This document shows positions 46,571 to 55,477 of a stretch of DNA of 64,000 nt, in pieces. The translations under genes and the position numbers were made by a program. The stretch is from Thermoanaerobaculia bacterium (GTDB taxonomy: Bacteria > Acidobacteriota > Thermoanaerobaculia > Multivoradales > JAHEKO01): the NCBI GenBank assembly GCA_947259925.1, contig CAMYOG010000037.1, positions 7,516-71,515 of the forward strand. Reading direction: 5' to 3'. How positions within the stretch are numbered: position 1 is the stretch's first letter; the number at the start of each line of letters is the position of its first letter. The notes under the pieces were generated by a model that saw nothing but the letters and a program-made list of their open reading frames with translations, ran no database searches and was not told the origin of the DNA.

Positions 46571-49264
46571 ATGCGACGCGGACTCCACTTCCCGCCCAAG
46601 GACGAGCCGCTGCGCGACGACGTGCGTCGGCTCGGCGCGCTGGTCGGCCGGATCCTGCGCGAACAGGGTGGCCGCGAGCTGTACGAGCGCGTCGAAGCCG
46701 CGCGGCAGGGAGCGATCGAGCGCCGCGAGCGGGGTGGCTCTCAGCCGCTCTTCGCGGACGAGGTGGGAGTCGCCGAGGCGGACGAGCTGATCCACGCCTT
46801 CTCGCTCTACTTCCAGATCATCAACCTGGCGGAGAAGACACACCGCATCCGGCGCCGGCGCGAGTATCAGAAGACGCCCGATAGCCCGCAGCGCGGCACC
46901 TTCCTCGATCTCTTCCGGAAGCTGGAGGCGAACGCGATCGGGCTCGACGAGGTCATGGCGGCCCTGGCCGCGCTGATGATCGAGCCGGTCTTCACCGCGC
47001 ACCCGACCGAAGCGACTCGCCGGGCGATCCTCGAGAAGCAGCAACGGATCGCGCGGCGCATGGTCGAGCGCTTCGACTTCGCGGCGACGCCAGTCGAGCT
47101 GCGGGTCAACGCGGCGCGGGTCCGCAGCGACGTCACCGGCATCTGGCAGACAGAGGCCCAACCGCCCGAGCGGCTGACGGTGCTCGACGAGCTCGAGCAC
47201 GTCCTCTACTACCTGATGGACGTCATCTACCGGATGGTGCCGCATCTCTACGAGGAGGTGGAGAGCGCGCTGGCGGAGGTCTACGGGGACGGAGCGGGTG
47301 CGCGGGAGGTACCGATCTTCCTGCGCTTCGCCTCCTGGGTCGGTGGCGACATGGACGGCAACCCGAACGTCACCGCCGAAACGCTGCGTGCGGCCCTCGG
47401 GCGGCAACGAGACGTGCTGCTCGACCGCTACGCCGACGAGCTCCGCCGCCACGCCGGCAGCCTCACCCAGACCCTCTCCCGCGTCGTCGTCGACGACCGG
47501 ATCCACGAGCTGAGCTCGGAGTATGGGGAGCTCTTCCCCGAAGTCGTGGCGGCGATCCCGCCGCGTGAGAGCGACATGCCCTACCGGCGGCTCCTGCGGC
47601 TGATGATCGGCAGAATCGAAGCGACGGCAGCGGAGGAAGAGCGCGGTTATCCGTGCCCGGAGGCGTTCCGGAGCGATCTCGCGGCACTCGCCGACAGCCT
47701 GCGCCATCACCGTGGTGAGCACGCCGGGCTGTTCGCGCTCCGCCGCACCCTGCGCCGCGTCGACACCTTCGGGTTCCACCTGGCGAGCATCGACGTGCGG
47801 CAGGACGCGCTCCTCCACCGCCAGGTCGTCGGCAGCCTGATGTCGGACCCGAAATGGGTCGAGCGGAGCGTCGGCGAACGCACCGCCCGGCTCGCACGAG
47901 CTCTCGCCTCGGACCTGGAGCCGGTCGACGGCGAGGGCCAGGAGCGCACGACCCTGGAGGTCTACCGGGCGATCGGCGAGGCCCAGACGAAGCTCGGCAG
48001 GGAGGCGATCGGTCCGTACATCGTCAGCATGACGGAGGGGCCGGACGACGTTCTGTCGGTCCTCTATCTGGCTCGGCGCGCCGGCCTGGGCGGCGAGGGC
48101 GAGGTGCCACTCGACGTCGCGCCCCTGTTCGAGACCGTTCCCGATCTCCAGGCGGCGGCCGCGACCATGGCCGAGCTCTTCGCCGAGCCGGTCTACGAGC
48201 GCCACCTCGGCTCGCGCGGTCGGCGGCAGGTGGTCATGGTCGGCTACTCGGACAGCAACAAGGATGGCGGCATGGCTGCCTCACGCTGGGCGCTCTACGA
48301 GGCCCAGGAAGCGCTGGTGGATTCGTTCGAAGAGTCCGGGGTCGAGCTAACCATCTTCCACGGCCGCGGCGGAACGATCAGCCGGGGCGGCGGCAAGACC
48401 CATCGCGCGGTTCTAGCGGCGCCGGCGGGCTCGGTCGACGGCCGGCTGCGGGCGACCGAGCAGGGCGAGGTGATCGACGACAACTACAGCCTGCGTGCGA
48501 TCGCAGCGCGGTCGCTCGAGCGGACGGCGGGCGCGGTCTTGACCGCCACCCTGGCGCCGCCCGCCGGACTCGCGGCCGGCCATCCCTGGCGCGAGGTGGT
48601 GGCCGCCATCGCGACCGAGAGCCGCTCGACCTACCGCGACCTGGTCTTCGCGGAGGGCTTCGATGACTATTTTCGGACCGCCACGCCGATCGACGTGATC
48701 GAGCGGATGGAGATCGGATCGCGGCCCGCCTCGCGGCGCTCCGGCGGCGGCATCGAGAATCTGCGCGCCATCCCCTGGGTCTTCTCCTGGACCCAGAGCC
48801 GGCACATCCTGCCCGGTTGGTACGGGTTCGGCACCGGGCTGGAGCGCGCCGTCGAGCGGTTCGGCGTCGAGACGCTACGCGAGATCCTCGCCGGCTGGCT
48901 GTTCTTCGAGGTACTGCTCGACGACGCCGAGATGGTCCTCGGCAAGGCCGACATGTCGGTCGCGCGTCGCTACGCGGAGCTTGCCGGGGACTCCGGACTG
49001 GAGACCTTCGCCCTCATCGAGGCCGAGTTCGAGCGCACGGTCGCGCGGATCCTGGAGATCAAACAGAACGATGCACTCCTCGACGACGACCCGGTACTGC
49101 AGCGCGCCATCCGGCTGCGCAACCCGTATATCGACCCGATGAGCGAGCTGCAGATCGACCTCCTCTGCCGCTGGCGGACGGGCGATCGACAGGATCCCGA
49201 GCTACTGCGAGCGTTGTTCGGCTCGGTCCGCGGCATCGCCTACGGCCTGCAAAACACAGGATAG
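46571..49264 (+). CDS. ppc: Phosphoenolpyruvate carboxylase
   Basis: 897 residues, bacterial Ppc length. Carboxylates PEP with bicarbonate to oxaloacetate, replenishing the TCA cycle. Essential histidine H144 in VFTAHPTEATRR, second motif VMVGYSDSNKDGGMAAS with the catalytic Lys, the phosphate loop FHGRGGTISRGGGKTH, and a C-terminal QNTG, the invariant tail of the family. Start ATG 46571 follows the small ORF at 1 nt. After the stop, a palindrome (49331-49344) and a second hairpin form a likely terminator. Confidence 0.95.
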   Translation: MRRGLHFPPKDEPLRDDVRRLGALVGRILREQGGRELYERVEAARQGAIERRERGGSQPLFADEVGVAEADELIHAFSLYFQIINLAEKTHRIRRRREYQKTPDSPQRGTFLDLFRKLEANAIGLDEVMAALAALMIEPVFTAHPTEATRRAILEKQQRIARRMVERFDFAATPVELRVNAARVRSDVTGIWQTEAQPPERLTVLDELEHVLYYLMDVIYRMVPHLYEEVESALAEVYGDGAGAREVPIFLRFASWVGGDMDGNPNVTAETLRAALGRQRDVLLDRYADELRRHAGSLTQTLSRVVVDDRIHELSSEYGELFPEVVAAIPPRESDMPYRRLLRLMIGRIEATAAEEERGYPCPEAFRSDLAALADSLRHHRGEHAGLFALRRTLRRVDTFGFHLASIDVRQDALLHRQVVGSLMSDPKWVERSVGERTARLARALASDLEPVDGEGQERTTLEVYRAIGEAQTKLGREAIGPYIVSMTEGPDDVLSVLYLARRAGLGGEGEVPLDVAPLFETVPDLQAAAATMAELFAEPVYERHLGSRGRRQVVMVGYSDSNKDGGMAASRWALYEAQEALVDSFEESGVELTIFHGRGGTISRGGGKTHRAVLAAPAGSVDGRLRATEQGEVIDDNYSLRAIAARSLERTAGAVLTATLAPPAGLAAGHPWREVVAAIATESRSTYRDLVFAEGFDDYFRTATPIDVIERMEIGSRPASRRSGGGIENLRAIPWVFSWTQSRHILPGWYGFGTGLERAVERFGVETLREILAGWLFFEVLLDDAEMVLGKADMSVARRYAELAGDSGLETFALIEAEFERTVARILEIKQNDALLDDDPVLQRAIRLRNPYIDPMSELQIDLLCRWRTGDRQDPELLRALFGSVRGIAYGLQNTG

Positions 49265-49330
49265 GTGCATACTCGAGTTCTCCCTGCGATCGCAAGAGGA
49301 CTCAGGTGGCAAGCCGCCGACCCCATGGAT

Positions 49331-49364
49331 GGGCTCTAGAGCCCTGCGCCATCAGGTGGTGCGC
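49331..49364 (+). terminator. Hairpins after ppc
   Basis: Perfect palindrome GGGCTCTAGAGCCC (49331-49344) followed at once by GCGCCA...TGGTGCGC (49346-49364). No T-run. Positioned between ppc and the aminopeptidase gene, so a termination or mRNA-protection structure is likely. Confidence 0.4.
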
Positions 49365-49420
49365 CTCAGGACTCGTCCACCGATACTCGAGACACCACTA
49401 CCACGGAAGGAGATTCGAGA

Positions 49421-52009
49421 ATGAGAACTGCGAGCCTGGGGCTGGTGTTGTCTCTGGTGTGGGCGGTTGGGTGCGGCGATCCGGAAAGCCCAGTCACTCC
49501 GACAGGCGCCGGCGTGCCGATCGAGCTGGCGCAGCTGCGCGACGAGGTCCTGAGCGACATCGTCTACGACTTCGAGCTATCACTGCCCGCGTCGATGGAC
49601 GAGCCGATCGACGGCCGGGTCGAGATCAGCTTCGCGTGGAACGACCCCTCGGGCCGCGATCTGGTGCTCGACTTCAAGGCGCCCGCCGAGCGGGTGCGCA
49701 CCGTGGTCGTCAACGGCGCGGCCGACGGTTATCGCACGGTGAACGACCACGTGGTCGTCCCGGCCGCCGCGCTGAGACCAGGGCCAAACAGTATGGCGCT
49801 CGAGTTCAGGGCCGGCGACGAAGCGCTCAACCGCAACGAGACGTTCCTCTACACCCTGTTCGTACCCGATCGGGCGCGCTTCTCGCTCCCGATCTTTGAC
49901 CAGCCGAGCCTCAAGGCGCGCTATCGGCTGACCCTCGAGGTGCCGGAGGCGTGGACAGCGGTCGCGAACGCTCCGCTCGAGAGCGAAGAGGTCACAGGCG
50001 AGGCAACCACGCGGATCTTGCGCTTCGCGGAGACGGAGCCACTGCCCACCTACCTCTTCGCCTTCGCCGCCGGCGAGTTCGAGGTCGACGAGGCCGAGCG
50101 CGACGGGCGCACTCTTCGCATGATCCATCGCGAGACCGATGAGGAGAAGCTGGCGCGCAATCGCGACGCGATCTTCGACCTACACTTCGACGCCCTCGAG
50201 TGGCTGGAGGAGTACACCGCAATTCCGTACCCGTTCCCGAAGCTCGACTTCGTGCTCGTGCCCTTCTTCCAATACGGCGGAATGGAGCACGCGGGGGCGA
50301 TCTTCTATCGGGCGAGCCGCCTGCTGCTCGATGAGTCGGCGACCCAGGACCAGTATCTGAGCCGGGCCAGCCTCATCGCCCACGAATCGGCCCACATGTG
50401 GTTCGGTGACCTGGTGACGATGCAGTGGTTCGACGACGTCTGGCTGAAGGAGGTCTTTGCGAACTTCATGGCAGCGAAGATCGTGAACCCCGCTTTTCCG
50501 GAGGTGAATCACGACCTCCGATTCCTCCTCTATCACCACCCCGGCGCGTATGCGGTCGATCGCACCGCGGGCGCCAACCCGATTCGCCAGCCACTCGAGA
50601 ATCTGGACCAGGCGGGAACGCTGTACGGCGCGATCATCTACCAGAAGGCGCCGGTCATGATGAAGCAGCTGGAGCTGCTGGTGGGGGACGAGGTCTTCCG
50701 CCAGGGCATGCGGGACTACCTGAACCGGTTCGAGTTCGCCAACGCAACCTGGTACGACCTGATTGCCATCCTCGACCGCCTGTCGCCCGACCGGCTCGAG
50801 GCCTGGAGTCGGGTCTGGGTAGACCAGCCGGGGCGCCCCGAGCTCATCACCCGGACGGAGCTCGAGGCCGACCGCATCGGTCGGCTCGAGCTCCTGCAGG
50901 AGGATCCCGCGGGCGAGGCGCGTGTTTGGCCCCAGGCGGTCACCGTACTGCTCGGCTACCGCGATTCGGTGGAGCCGCACCCGGTCCGGATGACCGGACC
51001 CTCTGCCTCTCTCGACTCGGCCGTCGGGCGGCCTCGGCCAGACTTCGTGCTACCGGACGCGAGTGGTAAGGGGTACGCAAACTTCCGGTTGGACGAGCGG
51101 AGCCGCGACTACCTGCTGGCGCACCTGCCGGCGATCGACGACCCGCTGGTGCGGGGCGCGGCCTGGGTGACCCTCTGGGACGCGGTGCAGGAGGGCGAGG
51201 TGGGTCCGTCCGACTTCCTGCGGCTCTGCCTCCGAAGTCTCGACACCGAGGCGGACGAGCTCAACGTACAGCGGATCTTGCGCTACCTCGGCCGGACTTT
51301 TTGGCGCCTGCAAACAGCGGAGCAGCGCACCGCAGTCGTCGGCCAAGTCGAGGAGCTGCTCTGGCGCGGGCTCGCGCGCGCCGAAGCCACGAGTTTGAAA
51401 GGCGCGTTCTTCCGAGCCTACCGGGACATGGCGCTTACACCTGATGGGATCGAGCGCCTGCGAGCCATCTGGAGTGAGGAGGTCGATATTCCAGGCCTGG
51501 TGCTCTCCGAACGGGACCTAACCGACCTGGCGTTCGAGCTCGCGGTTCGCGAGGTCGAAGGCTGGGAGGGGATCCTCGACCGGCAAGCCGAGCGAATCGA
51601 CAACCCCGACCGGCGCGCGCGCTTCGATTTCATCCGGCCGGCACTGTCGTCCGATCCCGAAGTACGCGAGGAACGGTTCGAGAGTTTCCGCGAAGAGGTG
51701 AACCGCGAGCACGAGCCGTGGGTGGTCAGTTCGCTCATCTACCTCCATCATCCGCTCAGGGCCGAGCACGCCGCGCGCTTCATCACTCCGAGCCTGGAGC
51801 TCCTCGAGGAGATCCAGCGGACGGGCGACATCTTCTTCCCGAAAAGCTGGCTCGACGCGACCATCTGGGGACACAGCTCGACAGGCGCTGCTGACCAGGT
51901 GCGCACCTTCCTCGAGGCTCGTCCGGACTACCCTCCGCGCCTGCGGGGCAAGATCCTCCAGTCCGCTGATCCCCTATTCCGCGCTGCGAGTATCGTGCAC
52001 GGCTCCTGA
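49421..52009 (+). CDS. M1-family aminopeptidase, lipoprotein
   Basis: 862 residues. A lipobox (VWAVGC) gives an acylated Cys near residue 19, so it is anchored in the envelope. Zinc site HESAHMWFGD (H-E-x-x-H) and the third ligand Glu 19 residues on in WLKEVFANFMA. The exopeptidase loop is GGMEHAG (canonical GAMEN; GGMEN in others), so the Asn is replaced by His. The C-terminal helical domain (about 510-850) makes the substrate chamber. Strong AAGGAG upstream of ATG 49421. Releases N-terminal residues from peptides, working with the other secreted peptidases here. Confidence 0.9.
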   Translation: MRTASLGLVLSLVWAVGCGDPESPVTPTGAGVPIELAQLRDEVLSDIVYDFELSLPASMDEPIDGRVEISFAWNDPSGRDLVLDFKAPAERVRTVVVNGAADGYRTVNDHVVVPAAALRPGPNSMALEFRAGDEALNRNETFLYTLFVPDRARFSLPIFDQPSLKARYRLTLEVPEAWTAVANAPLESEEVTGEATTRILRFAETEPLPTYLFAFAAGEFEVDEAERDGRTLRMIHRETDEEKLARNRDAIFDLHFDALEWLEEYTAIPYPFPKLDFVLVPFFQYGGMEHAGAIFYRASRLLLDESATQDQYLSRASLIAHESAHMWFGDLVTMQWFDDVWLKEVFANFMAAKIVNPAFPEVNHDLRFLLYHHPGAYAVDRTAGANPIRQPLENLDQAGTLYGAIIYQKAPVMMKQLELLVGDEVFRQGMRDYLNRFEFANATWYDLIAILDRLSPDRLEAWSRVWVDQPGRPELITRTELEADRIGRLELLQEDPAGEARVWPQAVTVLLGYRDSVEPHPVRMTGPSASLDSAVGRPRPDFVLPDASGKGYANFRLDERSRDYLLAHLPAIDDPLVRGAAWVTLWDAVQEGEVGPSDFLRLCLRSLDTEADELNVQRILRYLGRTFWRLQTAEQRTAVVGQVEELLWRGLARAEATSLKGAFFRAYRDMALTPDGIERLRAIWSEEVDIPGLVLSERDLTDLAFELAVREVEGWEGILDRQAERIDNPDRRARFDFIRPALSSDPEVREERFESFREEVNREHEPWVVSSLIYLHHPLRAEHAARFITPSLELLEEIQRTGDIFFPKSWLDATIWGHSSTGAADQVRTFLEARPDYPPRLRGKILQSADPLFRAASIVHGS

Positions 52010-52196
52010 AGGCGTCGGGGCGCGGCACCCCTCGGGCTGGACAGACCGTAAGCGCAATCGTAAGCTAGAGTCTCGTCAACAAAAGCCGCAGCGAGGGGAC
52101 GGATGTGTGGTTCGCGCGCGATCTGCCCGGTGAGAGGGACGGTCAGGCGGGCGTGGGTCCGGGCTGCGGGATACCTCCCTCGGTCAAGGAGGAGCC

Positions 52197-52763
52197 ATGT
52201 ACGGATCGAGATTTCGGATCGTCGGAGCTCTGCTCGCGTGTCTCGTGATCTTGCCGCTGGGGGCGGCCTGGGCGGACAAGAACGTCAAGATCGAGTACGA
52301 GACGTTCCAGGATGGCGACGGCGACTGGTGCGTCGTGAAGGACTCGGTGAACGTCGACGACAAGCAGGTAAAGGTCGGAAACCTGAAGCAGTCGGTCAAC
52401 TGGAAGACGAAGAAGGTCGGCGGAGCTCAGTATCCGAAGGCCGGCGGCCAGTGGCTCATCGAAACCAAGGCAAAGAAGGAGTTCGTCCTCTGTCCAGACA
52501 AGATCGGGCCGTTCACTCAGCAGGGCAACGAGTACAGCGGCGAGTGCGAGCTGGTCGCTGGCGTCATGCCCCAGTATGTATACAGAGTGTCGTGGTCCCA
52601 CAACGACTGTGAGGACGACGCGGTCGAGGATCCGGAGATCATCTTCAAGGACGGAGCCGGCTTGTTGCCGAATCCGTTCGCAGTGAGCTTCCTTTTGCTC
52701 TCGGGGCTGCTAGCCGCTACGACCTTCGTCTACTGGAACCGGTACCGCAAACTGAAGCCCTAG
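52197..52763 (+). CDS. Secreted protein with C-terminal membrane anchor
   Basis: 188 residues. Signal peptide 1-26 ending AWA-D. The mature domain, about 115 residues, is beta-rich with Trp and three cysteines (DWCVVKDSVN, FVLCPDKIG, YSGECELV). The C-terminus is LLPNPFAVSFLLLSGLLAAT followed by TFVYWNRYRKLKP: short proline motif, hydrophobic helix, basic tail, the layout of PEP-CTERM-type sorting signals but with LPNPF in place of PEP. Strong GGAGG before the ATG. No family identified; converges on the kinase gene (stops 11 nt apart). Confidence 0.6.
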   Translation: MYGSRFRIVGALLACLVILPLGAAWADKNVKIEYETFQDGDGDWCVVKDSVNVDDKQVKVGNLKQSVNWKTKKVGGAQYPKAGGQWLIETKAKKEFVLCPDKIGPFTQQGNEYSGECELVAGVMPQYVYRVSWSHNDCEDDAVEDPEIIFKDGAGLLPNPFAVSFLLLSGLLAATTFVYWNRYRKLKP

Positions 52764-52774
52764 CGGGTCTCGGA

Positions 52775-55399
52775 CTACCGATCGGTTCCGACGGTGATGG
52801 TCTCGAACTCGGCGTTCCCGACGAGGCTTTCGAGCTCTGCCTGTTGCCGGATCAGGTGACCGGGAAGGCCCAGCTCGACGCACGCCTTGACGGCGTCGAG
52901 GGCTTGGCGCGGTCGCTCGCAGAGAGCGAAGGCGGCCGCGAGATCAAGCTGACCCTTCCAGCTCGCCTCGAGTATCGGCCGCACCACCTCCGCGTTCCGG
53001 ATGGCGGCCTCGCAGTTACCCGTCTTGGCGGCATAGAGGACGCGCGATCGGGCGAGATCGAGATCGTGCGGGCGTTCGATCAGGCTCTCCTCGACGAGCC
53101 GGAGCGCGATGGCGAACTCGTCGAGGGCTTCGCTGTCGCGACCAAGCGCCTGCAGCGCGTCACCCAGATTGCGGTGCAGAACGTAGTCGCCGGGGTCGAG
53201 CGCCACCGCTCGACGGTACAGTGACGCCGCGTCTTCGAGGCGCCCGAGCGCGTAGTACGCCGTGGCCATGTTGCTGGCCAGCTCGGGGCTTGCGGTCGTC
53301 GCCCCGGTCGCCTCGAAGTGCTCGATCGCCCCCTGGTAGTCGCCGAGCACGATCATCACTCCACCCAGGTTGAGGCGTGGCCAGACGACCGTCGCCGGCG
53401 CCAGCTCGAGGGCGCGAGCAAGGGAGATCTTCGCCTCTTCGAACCTCCCGTTCTCGGCCTGAGCCACACCCAGTGCGTTCCAGTTGAACCAATTCTCGGG
53501 CCCGAGGGCGATCGCGCTCTCGAGCGCCCGGAAGTACGCCTCTTTGTCCCCGGTGCGCTCGTAGCCGAAGGCGAGCTCCAGGAACGCTTCGTCCGGCTTC
53601 GGGTGCTTCGCCAGTACCGGCCTGAGCTCCGCGACCGATTCGGCGTAGCGTCCCTGCACTCGAAGGGCGCGCGCCAGGGCAAGGTAGGCGTCGGGCAGCT
53701 TGGGATCGAGGGCCAGAGCCTTGCGGGCCTCGGCTTCCGCCACCTCTCCAGACGCCCTGGCGTGACCTTCGAGATTCTGGCGCGCAAGCGCGTTGCCCAG
53801 CGCGGCATGGAAGATGGCGACATCGCCTTCCAGGCGGATCGCCTGACGAAAGAGGTCAGCGGCGAACTCGAAGTTCCGTGGGTTGGCCCGCTCTTCCAGC
53901 CGCTCGATGCCCTGGAGGTAGTAGTCGAACGCCTTGCCGGAGGGGCCGGACCGTGCCAGACGTCGCCGCTCCTCCGGCGACAGCGAGACCGATAGAACCC
54001 GCGCCACCCCGTCGGAGATTGTCTGATGGAGCTCGTAGAGCGCGTCCTGCTCTCCGGCAAAGCTGTCGGTCCAGAGAACCCGGGACGACTGTCCGTCGAG
54101 AGCCGCGACGTCGACCTGAAGGTTCTTGCCCGTAGCCAAGACACTGCCCTCGACGACGACGTTGACTCCGAGGATCTCGGCCAGCTCCGCCTGGCTCCGG
54201 GCGCTCTCGTTGGCGCTCCAGGCACGAGTCCGTCCGACCACGTTGAGGGCGGGCAACTCCGACAGCTGCGAGATCAACCCCGCAGCCATGCCGAGACCGA
54301 TGTAGTCGAGCTGGTCGTTGCCGGTCAGGTTCTCGAACGGCAGGACGGCCACCGCCGTGCCTTCGACGACGACGGGTCCGCGCGGCGGCGGCTTCAAGAG
54401 AAGATAGCCGGCCGCCAGGCCGCCGAGCAGAAGAGCGCTCAGTGCGGCGGCAGGCCACCAGGTGTATCGCCTGTCTTTCGGTGCCGGTGCGGCAGCAGCC
54501 GATTCACTCTCGCGCGAAGGGCGTAGACCGATCTGACTGCTCTCCTCGGTGACCCCACCGAGCTCGATCGCCAGATCGCGAGCCGACTGCCAGCGCTCGT
54601 CGGGGTCCTTCTTCAGACAGCGCTCGACGACCCAGGCGAGCCGCGGCGGCAGGTCGGGCTCGATGTCGACCATCGGCTGCGGCTCGCGGGCCATGATCGA
54701 GCTGATCAGGCTCGGCTTGCTGTCGCCCCGGAACGGCCGCCTGCCGGTCGCCATCTCATAGAGAATGCAGCCGAGCGCCCAGATGTCGGCACGCGGATCG
54801 ACTCGGCGCCCCTCCAGTTGCTCAGGAGACATGTAGGGCATCGTGCCGGTGATCCGGCCCTCATCGGTGATCGGCTCGGTGAGTGTAGGCAGCTTGGAGG
54901 CCACGCTCGGAGGAGGCTCGGCCGTGGCGACTTTGGCCAGCCCGAAGTCGAGGACCTTCGTGCCGGCGGGTCCGAGCATGACGTTGCCCGGCTTGAGATC
55001 GCGGTGAACGACGCTCCTCCGATGCGCAGCCTCGATCGCAGCCGCGATCTCGCGGCCGATCTGGAGCACATCGCCGAGCGGGAGGGCTCCCGCACGCAAC
55101 CGCTCGGCGAGGGTCTTTCCCTCGATGTACTCCATGACCAGGTACTGGACGTCGCCTTCGAAGCCGATGTCGTACAGGGTGCAGATGTTCGGGTGCTGGA
55201 GTCGCGAGATGGTCTTTGCTTCGCGCTCCAACCGCTGGCGGTACTGCGGGTCGGCCGACACCGACTCCTCGACGACCTTGATCGCCACACTGCGACCGAG
55301 CCGCGTGTCGGTCGCGCGGTAAACCTCTCCCATGCCCCCTCTGCCGAGCGGCGAGACGATCTCGTAAGGGCCCAGGCGAGTACCGACTACTAGCGCCAT
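52775..55399 (-). CDS. Membrane Ser/Thr protein kinase with TolB-like and TPR domains, second copy
   Basis: 874 residues. Kinase domain about 10-275: LGRGGMGEVYRATD, K in VAIKVVEES, HRDLKPGNVML, DFGLAKV, GTMPYMSPEQLEG. A membrane helix lies near 315-335. Then the TolB/FlgO-like part (VAVLPFENLTGNDQLDYIGL, VNVVVEGSV) and about seven TPRs to the C-terminus. Same architecture as the kinase at 10855-13263 but only moderately similar, so not a recent duplication. Starts with MALVVGTRLGPYEI. Effector and signal unknown. Confidence 0.9.
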   Translation of the reverse strand: MALVVGTRLGPYEIVSPLGRGGMGEVYRATDTRLGRSVAIKVVEESVSADPQYRQRLEREAKTISRLQHPNICTLYDIGFEGDVQYLVMEYIEGKTLAERLRAGALPLGDVLQIGREIAAAIEAAHRRSVVHRDLKPGNVMLGPAGTKVLDFGLAKVATAEPPPSVASKLPTLTEPITDEGRITGTMPYMSPEQLEGRRVDPRADIWALGCILYEMATGRRPFRGDSKPSLISSIMAREPQPMVDIEPDLPPRLAWVVERCLKKDPDERWQSARDLAIELGGVTEESSQIGLRPSRESESAAAAPAPKDRRYTWWPAAALSALLLGGLAAGYLLLKPPPRGPVVVEGTAVAVLPFENLTGNDQLDYIGLGMAAGLISQLSELPALNVVGRTRAWSANESARSQAELAEILGVNVVVEGSVLATGKNLQVDVAALDGQSSRVLWTDSFAGEQDALYELHQTISDGVARVLSVSLSPEERRRLARSGPSGKAFDYYLQGIERLEERANPRNFEFAADLFRQAIRLEGDVAIFHAALGNALARQNLEGHARASGEVAEAEARKALALDPKLPDAYLALARALRVQGRYAESVAELRPVLAKHPKPDEAFLELAFGYERTGDKEAYFRALESAIALGPENWFNWNALGVAQAENGRFEEAKISLARALELAPATVVWPRLNLGGVMIVLGDYQGAIEHFEATGATTASPELASNMATAYYALGRLEDAASLYRRAVALDPGDYVLHRNLGDALQALGRDSEALDEFAIALRLVEESLIERPHDLDLARSRVLYAAKTGNCEAAIRNAEVVRPILEASWKGQLDLAAAFALCERPRQALDAVKACVELGLPGHLIRQQAELESLVGNAEFETITVGTDR

Positions 55400-55477
55400 C
55401 TCGCTCCTGACACCACGCGGTATCGTACCGGAGGGCTCGTCGACGCTCCGCCTTCCGGTTCGCTCAGGTCGAGCTTA

